A stretch of DNA of 55,434 nt from Bacteroidales bacterium. GTDB taxonomy: Bacteria > Bacteroidota > Bacteroidia > Bacteroidales > Dysgonomonadaceae. Shown in pieces: positions 1 through 7,533 of this stretch (position 1 is its first letter; every line of letters begins with the position of its first letter). Both the position numbers and the translations under genes were made by a program. The stretch is from positions 1-55,434 of the forward strand of contig DUPB01000167.1 of assembly GCA_012838585.1 (NCBI GenBank). The letters are read 5' to 3'. Below the pieces are notes generated by a model, which was not told the DNA's origin, ran no database searches, and saw only the letters and a list, made by a program, of their open reading frames with translations.

Positions 1-624
1 GGGGGTCAATTCGACCGTGGCGGTTGTCCCCATTGTTTCGTTCAACTCCATTACGGTATTCGCTTTCACCGCGTTGTTTGCATCCATTTTGGCGCTTGTC
101 TCCATCGCGGTGGTTTCTGGTGTGTGGCCCCGGTTGTATCGTAGTGATACCTTGTAGCAGCTGGTCAGTAGCTCCGTGGAGCCGTTGCCGCCTATCCACA
201 AAGCACCGTGGGGGATGGGTATCGATATACCATAGGCCGAGGGTACCGGTAACCTCCCGATGATTTTCCAAGAATTGTTCGCGGGGTTATACCAGAGAAT
301 CTCGTCGTAAAATGCTTTCGCTCCTCCTTCAAACCCCAGCTTGTCGGGGAAGTTGGCACCCCCGGCCACGATTAGCTGCCCGTCGATGAACGCGGCATAG
401 GCAGCAGAAACACCTTTTGCGAGGTGGCCTTGTAGCCCCTCGTCGCTTAGTTTATTCCAATTGATCACTATCGGTTTTGCCATAGGTGGTCCGTTGCACG
501 AGAAGAGCAAGGTGAAACCGATACATGCAATACCTATCAGTGCGGACCTGAGCCGTACGGATTTGACAAGCGCGGTTCTGATCGATGCGCACTTAGTCAA
601 CGTTCTCGCGGTCGATTCGCTCAT
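1..624 (-). CDS. Cyclically permuted mutarotase-type kelch protein (NanM-like), C-terminus outside window
   Basis: The frame stays open from an ATG at 624 to the window edge, so only about 208 N-terminal codons are present. The N-terminus carries a hydrophobic stretch ending in LLFSCNG, a lipoprotein-type signal (Cys near residue 37). After it come kelch-like blades (VAGGANFPDK, LWYNPANNSWKIIGRLP, LWIGGNGS) typical of the family that includes sialic-acid mutarotase NanM; such proteins epimerise N-acetylneuraminate outside the cytoplasm. It lies downstream, same strand, of GH20 and an N-acylglucosamine 2-epimerase, which supports sialic-acid or amino-sugar use. Odd: about residues 170-205 are a Met/Thr/Ala/Asn-rich stretch that does not look like kelch and matches a degenerate repeat seen elsewhere here. 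The family call is firm, the exact substrate inferred. Confidence 0.75.
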   Translation of the reverse strand, partial: MSESTARTLTKCASIRTALVKSVRLRSALIGIACIGFTLLFSCNGPPMAKPIVINWNKLSDEGLQGHLAKGVSAAYAAFIDGQLIVAGGANFPDKLGFEGGAKAFYDEILWYNPANNSWKIIGRLPVPSAYGISIPIPHGALWIGGNGSTELLTSCYKVSLRYNRGHTPETTAMETSAKMDANNAVKANTVMELNETMGTTATVELTP

Positions 625-722
625 GCTGCTTCTCGCTTTATCCCTCGTTGTTTTTTGACAACCCATTATATCCTATTCCGTCTATTCCTGCACCCTTTGT
701 TTAACCCCTTATGGAAGACGGG

Positions 723-2681
723 TTACTTTACCTTATCGGGACTATAGACCAGGTCGGGTACCCGCTCCTTCCCATCGGGGGTTACAAATACAAAGGTAAA
801 CATCCATTTTTGTAACCGCACCTCCGGGGTTGAAAATTTCCCGATCGGTAACTTGAGGAGCACCTTGTTCCATCCCTTTTCCAGTTGGACGGGAAGGGGT
901 GGGCAGGCGCTAAAGTTCTCGTTTTTGAGCGTGATCTCGTTGCTTTTCACCGTGTGCTGGTTCTCCCAGATGGGGGGTGTCAACGGTTCATTATTAATGA
1001 AAACGAGGCTCTCCCGGTAATCCCATTTGCCCGGTGGCGGTGGCAGATCGCTCTCCGATCGGCTGTAGTCCTGTGTCGTCACCCAGAGTCCCACCTCCTG
1101 CTTTTTGGGCGACCATACCCAAGTATAGGCGTAGGCGGTGTGGTTCTCCTTCGGCTCCTCGTAAAAGCCGGGCACGATATCCCACACGTGCCGCAGGTAG
1201 ATGGAGGCACCCACCGCGTCGCGCACCTTATACTCGTTGTTCTGGTACAGGTACGGGTCAGCCAGTCCCTCCTCCGGGGGGAACGATCGGGTCAACACCC
1301 CCTCGTTGGGGAACGGGTCGGTAATTCGCCAGCGAATATCGGTCTGCTTCACGTAGGGGAAAGGTTCCTCCTGGAAATATCGCTCCTTGTGCCACAACAG
1401 GCGTCGCTCGAAATCGGTGAACGATTGAAACACCGGGTCATTAGGGTCAGTCGGCAGGATCGGACCGTTTTCGTCGAAATACTCTGATCCTCCGCCCTGC
1501 CACGTGCGCTCCGCGAAAGCCAGCATGTTGGGGTAAAAATGGTTTTGCATGAGAATCTGCTTCTCGTCAGGCAGCAGTCGATCGTTCCATACCGCTAAGA
1601 TGCTCCCCGCCAAGTCGCCGTTGCCCCGTTCCGCATCGTAAATTCGGCTGTTGTACAGTGCTATGATATCGCCAAACGCGTCAAAGTGGTTGATATAGTG
1701 GAACCGCGAGTCGATGGCCGGGATACCCGGTTGGGCCTTGCCCCGGTAGCTCCATAGTTGGGTGGCATCAATCTCCCCGGGCTCGTAGTTCCACCCGGGG
1801 TTCCAAGAGATCACCTTTTTACCCAGCCCCCGGATATGGGCCACCATCTCCGGCACGAAGTCGGGGTTCGTGAATTGTACTTCATCGGTTCCAATATGGA
1901 TATAGGGCAGGTCTGGGAACACCTCGGTGCAGACCTCCTCCATCAACTCCTTCAGTATCTTCATCCCTTTGGGTGACTGCATATCTACGCCCATCGCCCG
2001 GACAAACGCGGCACTATGTCCCGGCATATCCACCTCGGGAACCAACAGCACATGATGCTGTCGGCACCAATAGGCGATTTCCCGTGCCTCCTCGATGGTG
2101 TAATATTTTCCGGGTAGTCGTTCAAAGTGGACACTATCGTTCAGTTCGGGAAAGCGGTTGCTTTGTAGTCGCCACCCCTGGTTTTCCGTCAGGTGCCAGT
2201 GGAACAGGTTGATCTTGTAGCGGGAGAGGAGGGCAATCTGCCTCTTTAGCTCCTCCACCGAAATGTAACTTCTTCCGATATCGTGCATGAAGCCCCGTAC
2301 CCTGAAGGCCGGCCAGTCGGTAATCTCGACCAGCGGTAGGTAAGCCTTGCCGTTTTCTTTTTTCACGATAAGCTGTTGCAGCGTCTGTTGCGACCAATAG
2401 AGTCCCCGTTCCGTAACGGCTTCCATTAGGATACTATCTTTCGTCACTACCAACCGATAGGCCTCTTCTTGGTGGTCGTCCGCCTCGGGGATGGCGTCCA
2501 CCCTCTTTTGGGAGACAGCCATTTCGTCAATTGAACCGGATGGGAGCCAATGCTTCCCTGAACCGGAAAGGAAGATCTCTTGAGGCATCGGGAGGAGAGA
2601 CAACTCTTCCACCCCTTTTTCTGTTTCACAAGAAAAAAGGAGCAGCAACAAGAGGAGTGGGATGTATATATCGCGTTTCAT
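723..2681 (-). CDS. Family GH20 beta-N-acetylhexosaminidase, lipoprotein
   Basis: Predicted 652-residue exported glycosidase that would release terminal GlcNAc/GalNAc from glycans. A lipoprotein signal (MKRDIYI, then a Leu run, FSC at residues 16-18) supports the start at 2681; a longer open frame reaches 2762 but would bury the signal. GH20 hallmarks are visible: NLFHWHLTENQGWR, EVDMPGHSA, and HIGTDE, where the Asp-Glu pair (about 266-267) is the catalytic pair of substrate-assisted GH20 enzymes. The C-terminal 200 residues look like a beta-rich accessory region. The start codon overlaps the stop of the epimerase gene upstream as ATGA, implying translational coupling. Substrate specificity cannot be read from sequence. 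Confidence 0.92.
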   Translation of the reverse strand: MKRDIYIPLLLLLLLFSCETEKGVEELSLLPMPQEIFLSGSGKHWLPSGSIDEMAVSQKRVDAIPEADDHQEEAYRLVVTKDSILMEAVTERGLYWSQQTLQQLIVKKENGKAYLPLVEITDWPAFRVRGFMHDIGRSYISVEELKRQIALLSRYKINLFHWHLTENQGWRLQSNRFPELNDSVHFERLPGKYYTIEEAREIAYWCRQHHVLLVPEVDMPGHSAAFVRAMGVDMQSPKGMKILKELMEEVCTEVFPDLPYIHIGTDEVQFTNPDFVPEMVAHIRGLGKKVISWNPGWNYEPGEIDATQLWSYRGKAQPGIPAIDSRFHYINHFDAFGDIIALYNSRIYDAERGNGDLAGSILAVWNDRLLPDEKQILMQNHFYPNMLAFAERTWQGGGSEYFDENGPILPTDPNDPVFQSFTDFERRLLWHKERYFQEEPFPYVKQTDIRWRITDPFPNEGVLTRSFPPEEGLADPYLYQNNEYKVRDAVGASIYLRHVWDIVPGFYEEPKENHTAYAYTWVWSPKKQEVGLWVTTQDYSRSESDLPPPPGKWDYRESLVFINNEPLTPPIWENQHTVKSNEITLKNENFSACPPLPVQLEKGWNKVLLKLPIGKFSTPEVRLQKWMFTFVFVTPDGKERVPDLVYSPDKVK

Positions 2682-3862
2682 TGATCTAGCCGTTGGGCGA
2701 TCGCTTCCAGTGACTGCCAGCACTGGTAGAGTCCTCTCGGGATATGGAAGCAGCCTTTCCATTTTCCACCTTTCAAGTCAAGGAGCACCTCCCCTTGACG
2801 GTTCAGGTAACCCCACCACTCGGGGTATTCGGGGTCTTTAAAGTGCTTCCACGTGTAATCGTGTACCTTTTTGAACCAGTCGATACACTGCTGGTTGTCT
2901 GTCAGCTGGTATCCCTTTATCAACGAGATCAGGGATTCCATATGCACCCACCATAACTTTTGGTCATGTTCCAGTTGTTGTGGCGGGTATCCTTTTCTAT
3001 CCATGAAGTAGAATATCCCATCGTGCTCTTTGTCCCAACCGTACTCGACCATGGTCAGGGTGGTCTCTACGGCCTTTTCCACCAGTTCAGGGCGGTTGAG
3101 CCGCACGCCCAGGTCCATGATGAACCACATGGCCTCGATACAGTGGCCCGGGTTAATCAGTCTACCATCAAAGGTGTCGGAGAGCGTTCCGTCATCGTTC
3201 AGGTTCTCCACGATAATGCCCCCAAGTTCCGGTCGAAGAAACAGGTTCATCACCTCGTGGATGCACTCCTCCATGGTGCGCTCCACCGTCTCTTTATCGA
3301 GCAGGTGTTCTATTTCGAGCGTGAGGTTGCTTAGGATCATCGGGAGCGAGAACGATTTCAGTTTCCTCGTGCCAGGGTGCGCCTTGTTCCACCGCCCCTT
3401 TGGGTTGTCTCTCTTCTGGAGGATGATCTCAAAGGTGCGTTTGGCAATTTCGGCATACTCTTGGTTCCCTGTCGCCAAGCTTAGTTGGCCGAACGCCATA
3501 GCGGCGAAGGTGTAGGAGAAGATGTTGTAGGGCTCCACCAATGGCCTCCCTTCACGCGTTAGGGAAAAGTACCAGTTGTAGGCTCCATCGTGGCCGTGTC
3601 TTTTAAGGAACTCGGCACCCTGGATGGCGCATTCGAGCCACTCCCCTCTTTTCTCTACCTTGTTGCAGAGCATGGCGAAGAGCCATACCTGCCTGCCCTG
3701 AAGCCAGATAAACTTGTCGGTGTCGAACACGTTGCCCTGTCTGTCCAGGCAGGTAAAGTAACCCCCATGCTCGTTGTCTTGCGACTTGGAGAGCCAAAAG
3801 GGAACCACGTTGTCAAGTAGTTCCGATTGATATAGTGCCCGCAATGCGTTAAAATTCGTCAT
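2678..3862 (-). CDS. N-acylglucosamine 2-epimerase (AGE/RenBP family)
   Basis: 394-residue cytoplasmic (alpha/alpha)6-barrel epimerase that interconverts GlcNAc and ManNAc, or a related sugar pair. Family features are visible: EHGGYFTCLDRQG near the N-terminus, FIWLQGRQVW (R57), HCIEAMWF, and KLWWVHMESL with the conserved His/Glu. The chosen ATG at 3862 gives the usual family length; an upstream in-frame extension to 3970 is Asn- and aromatic-rich and unlike the family. It couples by a 4-bp overlap to GH20. Together with the mutarotase this is the expected set for sialic acid or GlcNAc conversion, but no NanA lyase or kinase is in the window, so the pathway is inferred. Confidence 0.9.
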   Translation of the reverse strand: MTNFNALRALYQSELLDNVVPFWLSKSQDNEHGGYFTCLDRQGNVFDTDKFIWLQGRQVWLFAMLCNKVEKRGEWLECAIQGAEFLKRHGHDGAYNWYFSLTREGRPLVEPYNIFSYTFAAMAFGQLSLATGNQEYAEIAKRTFEIILQKRDNPKGRWNKAHPGTRKLKSFSLPMILSNLTLEIEHLLDKETVERTMEECIHEVMNLFLRPELGGIIVENLNDDGTLSDTFDGRLINPGHCIEAMWFIMDLGVRLNRPELVEKAVETTLTMVEYGWDKEHDGIFYFMDRKGYPPQQLEHDQKLWWVHMESLISLIKGYQLTDNQQCIDWFKKVHDYTWKHFKDPEYPEWWGYLNRQGEVLLDLKGGKWKGCFHIPRGLYQCWQSLEAIAQRLDQ

Positions 3863-3894
3863 GTTTTGGTTGTTATTGTTAAAGCCAGGATGAA

Positions 3895-3912
3895 ATGGTA
3901 CTTTTATACCAT
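3895..3912. promoter_or_regulatory. Perfect inverted repeat ATGGTA-N6-TACCAT upstream of the epimerase
   Basis: Two 6-bp perfect arms (3895-3900, 3907-3912) separated by six A/T-rich bases lie 33-50 bp upstream of the epimerase start, in the 196-bp gap behind the SGNH gene. On the coding (minus) strand it reads GGTATAAAAGTACC. TGGT...ACCA symmetry is usual for GntR- or LacI-type operators. No such regulator lies in this window and no clear TAnnTTTG box was found beside it, so this is a candidate operator only; RNA hairpin is the alternative. Confidence 0.35.
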
Positions 3913-4058
3913 AATAACATAATATTAAACGCAAAGAAAAGAAATTATTTTCATTAATCCAAGGCCCCAAAAGAGAATATTTAATATGTGTGCCGGTTTT
4001 AATGAGGTTTAACTGTTAATTAGAGGGATATTCCCCGCTTTCAGCAACTTATGTTGCG

Positions 4059-5129
4059 TTATCTCTTCTTGATGGTTTGAATCGCCTCGAAAACTTTTCG
4101 GGCTAGTCTGTCGAACCCGGTATCGGTGAGGTGAACACCGTCTACGGTAGCTTCACCATCTTCGCCGATGAGCCCATCGGTCGGCAAGTAGTAGACGTGG
4201 GAATCCCCTTCGCTTTTAATTTTCTCGAATGTCTCCCTCAGTAACCTATTTTTTTCCGTTACGTTTTTCCGTGTATTTTGATCGTACGTCATGTAAGGAT
4301 AGCTGATATTCTCCACGAGAAGAATGGGGGTAGTGGGATTGGCTTTGCGGATGATATCGTAAAAAGGGCGTGCCTTTTCTGCCAGTTGCGCTGTGTTGAC
4401 GTTGGGGACAAAGTCAAGGATGAAGAGGGATGCATCCGTTCGTGTCGCCATCAACTCGGCGATCTCGTAATCGAGTTTCCCGTTACCGCTAAAGCCAAGG
4501 TTAATGACCTCCCGGTTTAACATTCGTCCAAGTATACTGGTGTAAACCATTCCTGCCCGTGTGGCACATCCTCCTTGGGTAATGCTGGTTCCGTACACCA
4601 GGATGGGTTGAGAGGTGTCAGGATAGGGTAGTACCGGGGGGGCGATATAGGCGGTGGAGTCGACTCCTATCTCCAATGAGACTACCCCATCGTACAGGGG
4701 CAGGTAGAGCATGAACTCCCGCTTTTCTGGCGTCATGTTGGAGATGATGGTTCGCTCGTTTACCTTACCGGAGGGGAGGGCAGCTTTCACGGGCCTCCAG
4801 TGATCTCCTTCCCAGGCGTATAGGTCAAGCCCCTTGATGCCTGTCTCGGTCATGTGGTTCATCCGATTGTCACCAAGCACCTCCCATTTGGCGGAGATGG
4901 AGGTGCTGTTGCTGTTGAATCGTATGGCCAGGCCGGCGCTATTTTTCCCCAGGTTCCACACCGGTTGGCGGGTCACCTCTTTCAGGTAGGCAGGGAGCCG
5001 TTCGTATCGCGTCTCTGTCTCATCCGACGTTTTTCCTAAGAGTGGGAATTGATCCGCGTTATAATAAACTACTTGTGCGTTTAGTTGCCAAGCTAGGGCT
5101 AAGGCGATTAGGGAAAGAAAGCGTTTCAT
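4059..5129 (-). CDS. Exported SGNH/GDSL hydrolase (two-domain esterase)
   Basis: 356-residue secreted hydrolase. The N-terminus MKRFLSLIALALAWQLNAQ is a signal peptide. About residues 20-165 form the beta-sandwich domain common before this SGNH type; the catalytic domain follows with YGTSITQGG (nucleophile Ser block), a FSGNGK Gly/Asn block, and DGVHLTDTGF near the C-terminus giving the Asp-His pair. Family members are carbohydrate esterases or lipases; beside GH20 and epimerase genes a sugar O-acetyl esterase, for example acting on O-acetylated sialic acid or peptidoglycan sugars, is plausible but not shown. No clear promoter box was found in the 114 bp upstream. Confidence 0.85.
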   Translation of the reverse strand: MKRFLSLIALALAWQLNAQVVYYNADQFPLLGKTSDETETRYERLPAYLKEVTRQPVWNLGKNSAGLAIRFNSNSTSISAKWEVLGDNRMNHMTETGIKGLDLYAWEGDHWRPVKAALPSGKVNERTIISNMTPEKREFMLYLPLYDGVVSLEIGVDSTAYIAPPVLPYPDTSQPILVYGTSITQGGCATRAGMVYTSILGRMLNREVINLGFSGNGKLDYEIAELMATRTDASLFILDFVPNVNTAQLAEKARPFYDIIRKANPTTPILLVENISYPYMTYDQNTRKNVTEKNRLLRETFEKIKSEGDSHVYYLPTDGLIGEDGEATVDGVHLTDTGFDRLARKVFEAIQTIKKR

Positions 5130-5243
5130 TTTTTCGTCTTTAAATTAATGGAGTCCAACTTTTGCTATTTTTTTGACTGCGGTTATCGTTTTTATACATA
5201 GGATGCAGGGTACGAGAGTAAGCTTGGAAGACAAAATGACCTT

Positions 5244-5990
5244 CTAAGGGATAGCCTTGGAGGGGTTTAAAAAGATTTCGGCCGCTGCAAGCGCTTCTGG
5301 TTTCCCTACGTCGATGGTTTGCATCCCCTCGGGAGCATACGATGTAATGATGACCTCATCGCAATATTGCAGGTAGAAGTCGATAATGGAAAACGCGTCG
5401 GGCATCTTTTCCATCTGCTCAAAAAGGGAGGGTTGCAGGAGATGAATGCCTGAAAAAGCCAGCTTCTTGTAGCAGGAGGGATCACGATGGGCAACGGGAG
5501 ATTTCACCTCCCCGGTTTTCTCGTTCACCCACGCTTGTAGTCGGTTCGACCCGTCAAAGAGCAGGTAGCGTGAAGTTTCGCGTTCACTGCATACCAGGGT
5601 GGCTACCGAGTTGGAGTCCCGATAATGCTTCACCAGTTTGGTGAGGTCGATGTTGGAAAGGATATCCACGTTATGGATTAGAAAGGGTTGGCCGTCGTCA
5701 AAAAACCAGGATGCCAGCTTGATACCGCCCCCCGTATCGAGGAGTTTCTCGCTTTCGTCGGAAAATTCAATCCGGATGCCAAAATCATCGTTCGCCCGCA
5801 CGAAATCGATAACCCGGTCGGCAAAGTGGTGCACGTTGATAATAATCTCGTTGAATCCTGAGGCTTTCAGCTTTTCAATGGTGTGTTGCAACAGCGGCTT
5901 TCCCGCTACCGGTACCAGTGCCTTGGGCATACTGTCCGTCAACGGCCTCAACCGGGTTCCCATTCCCGCTGCAAATACCATCGCTTTCAT
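5244..5990 (-). CDS. Sugar-1-phosphate nucleotidyltransferase, MurU-like
   Basis: 248-residue nucleotidyltransferase starting at MKAMVFAAGMGTRLRPLT; the ATG at 5990 puts the G-x-G-T-R-x-R-P signature at the N-terminus, as in the family, while an upstream frame to 6041 adds unrelated residues. Further motifs: PKALVPVAGKP, LDTGGGIK and IHNVDI for the metal-binding Asp. It resembles MurU (UDP-MurNAc pyrophosphorylase) and mannose-1-P guanylyltransferases of similar short length. Its direct upstream neighbour is an AmgK-like kinase, the partner of MurU in the Pseudomonas peptidoglycan-sugar salvage route, which favours MurNAc-1-P or GlcNAc-1-P as substrate. Specificity is inferred from context. 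Confidence 0.8.
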   Translation of the reverse strand: MKAMVFAAGMGTRLRPLTDSMPKALVPVAGKPLLQHTIEKLKASGFNEIIINVHHFADRVIDFVRANDDFGIRIEFSDESEKLLDTGGGIKLASWFFDDGQPFLIHNVDILSNIDLTKLVKHYRDSNSVATLVCSERETSRYLLFDGSNRLQAWVNEKTGEVKSPVAHRDPSCYKKLAFSGIHLLQPSLFEQMEKMPDAFSIIDFYLQYCDEVIITSYAPEGMQTIDVGKPEALAAAEIFLNPSKAIP

Positions 5991-6051
5991 ACGATTAATA
6001 TACTCTTTTACATTTTGGTGTATGGAACCTATCGGTTTCATAGGGTCACTA

Positions 6052-7470
6052 TTAGGGCCTGAACTCCTGCTCCAGATTCTGTTCGCGGTGTACGAGGGAG
6101 ACCTTTACCTTAAAATGGTTGGCGATATGTTCGGCAACCCGTTGCGCGGCGTAAACCGAACGGTGTTGCCCGCCGGTACACCCGAAGGAGACCATCAGGT
6201 CGGTAAACCCACGGTCGATGTAGCGTTGCACGTGCCGGTCAACGAGGGGGTAGATATTGTCTAGGAATGCTGTTATCTCGCCCTCCTCCTCCAAAAACTT
6301 GATGACCGGTTCATCCAGGCCATTCACGTTGTTATATCGTTCAAATTTGCCGGGGTTGTTGATGGCGCGACAGTCGAACACGTACCCCCCACCATTGCCG
6401 GAGGTATCGTTGGGTATCCCCTTCTTGTAGGCGAAGCTGAAAACACGCACCTCTAGCGTTCGTTTACGGGTATCGGCGAACTGTTTTAGTTCCGCCATTT
6501 CGGTTAAAACCTCGTGGAGGTAGGGATATTCCTTGAACCCCTTTTTAAGCAGATCCCTGAGATTGTTCAGGGCGAACGGGATGCTCTGGATGAAGTGCGG
6601 TTTCTTTTCAAAGTAACCCCTGAAGCCGTATGCCCCCAATACCTGTAACGTGCGGAATAGGACAAACAGCTGCAACTGCTCCTTGAAAGCGGTTTCGTTC
6701 ACTGGCATCCATTTTTGAAGCGACCGGATGTAGGTTTGGGTCAGCTCATCACGCAGCTCATTGGGGAAGTTGGCTTTCGCTTGCCACAAGAACGATGCCA
6801 CGTCGTAGTAGACCGGCCCTTTTCGCCCCCCCTGGAAATCGATGAAGTAGGGTGTTCCATCCACCAGCATCACGTTACGCGATTGAAAATCGCGGTAGAG
6901 GAAGGTCTCCGTCTGCTCTTGCAAGAGCTGTTCCGTCAGCCGCTCGAAATCATCCTCCAGGAGGTCTTCCCTGAAGTCCATGCCGGTAGTTTTCAGGAAG
7001 TTGTACTTGAAGTAGTTGAGGTCCCAATGGATTGAACGCCGGTCGAACTCCGGTAAGGGGTAGCAGACGTTAAAATCGAGCCCCTCTGCACCCTTTACCT
7101 GAAAGTCGGCCAGCAGTTCGATGGTCTTATGCAGCATCTTTTTTTCATCGTGGCTAAATACCCCGGTTAGCCTTCCCCCTCTTATGGCATCAAACAGGAT
7201 GGTATCGCCCAGATCCTGTTGGATGTAAAACATCTCATCATGCGAGACAGACAGCACCTCGGGTACATGTAATTCCTTCTCGCGGAAATGACGAGCCAGC
7301 CGGATAAAGGCGCGGTTCTCGTCTCGTGACTCCCCCCGAACACCAATCAGGGAGACCCCATCGCTTGAAAGACGATAATACTTTCGGTTAGAGCCGGATG
7401 AAGGCAAAGCTTCCAGCTTAGGGTTGGCTTTGCCTGTCTGCCGGGTAAAAAGGGTGATCAGTTGCCTCAT
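6052..7470 (-). CDS. AmgK-like sugar kinase fused to a RapZ C-terminal domain
   Basis: 472 residues with two domains. Residues about 1-335 are an aminoglycoside/choline-kinase fold: SSGSNRKYYRL loop, QQDLGD, YRDFQSRNVML (catalytic D194, N199) and YFIDFQGG (metal Asp D211). This matches AmgK, the anomeric kinase that makes MurNAc/GlcNAc-1-phosphate. Residues about 338-472 match the RapZ C-terminal domain, with FGCTGGQHRSVY (429-440) and VSLVHREQN; that domain binds glucosamine-6-phosphate in E. coli RapZ. The RapZ N-terminal P-loop domain is absent, so calling the gene RapZ would mislead. The MurU-like gene follows after 61 bp. Kinase plus amino-sugar-phosphate sensor is the inferred role. Confidence 0.82.
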   Translation of the reverse strand: MRQLITLFTRQTGKANPKLEALPSSGSNRKYYRLSSDGVSLIGVRGESRDENRAFIRLARHFREKELHVPEVLSVSHDEMFYIQQDLGDTILFDAIRGGRLTGVFSHDEKKMLHKTIELLADFQVKGAEGLDFNVCYPLPEFDRRSIHWDLNYFKYNFLKTTGMDFREDLLEDDFERLTEQLLQEQTETFLYRDFQSRNVMLVDGTPYFIDFQGGRKGPVYYDVASFLWQAKANFPNELRDELTQTYIRSLQKWMPVNETAFKEQLQLFVLFRTLQVLGAYGFRGYFEKKPHFIQSIPFALNNLRDLLKKGFKEYPYLHEVLTEMAELKQFADTRKRTLEVRVFSFAYKKGIPNDTSGNGGGYVFDCRAINNPGKFERYNNVNGLDEPVIKFLEEEGEITAFLDNIYPLVDRHVQRYIDRGFTDLMVSFGCTGGQHRSVYAAQRVAEHIANHFKVKVSLVHREQNLEQEFRP

Positions 7471-7533
7471 TTCGATATTATCTTTTGTTTAACCAACGAT
7501 GATGCTTTAGAAGGATTCCCGTTAAACATCATA

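Noticed and set aside
885-1487. 200-codon frame on plus inside the GH20 gene
   Set aside because: Antisense shadow of a clear GH20 protein; no domain or promoter, residues follow the complementary codon pattern.
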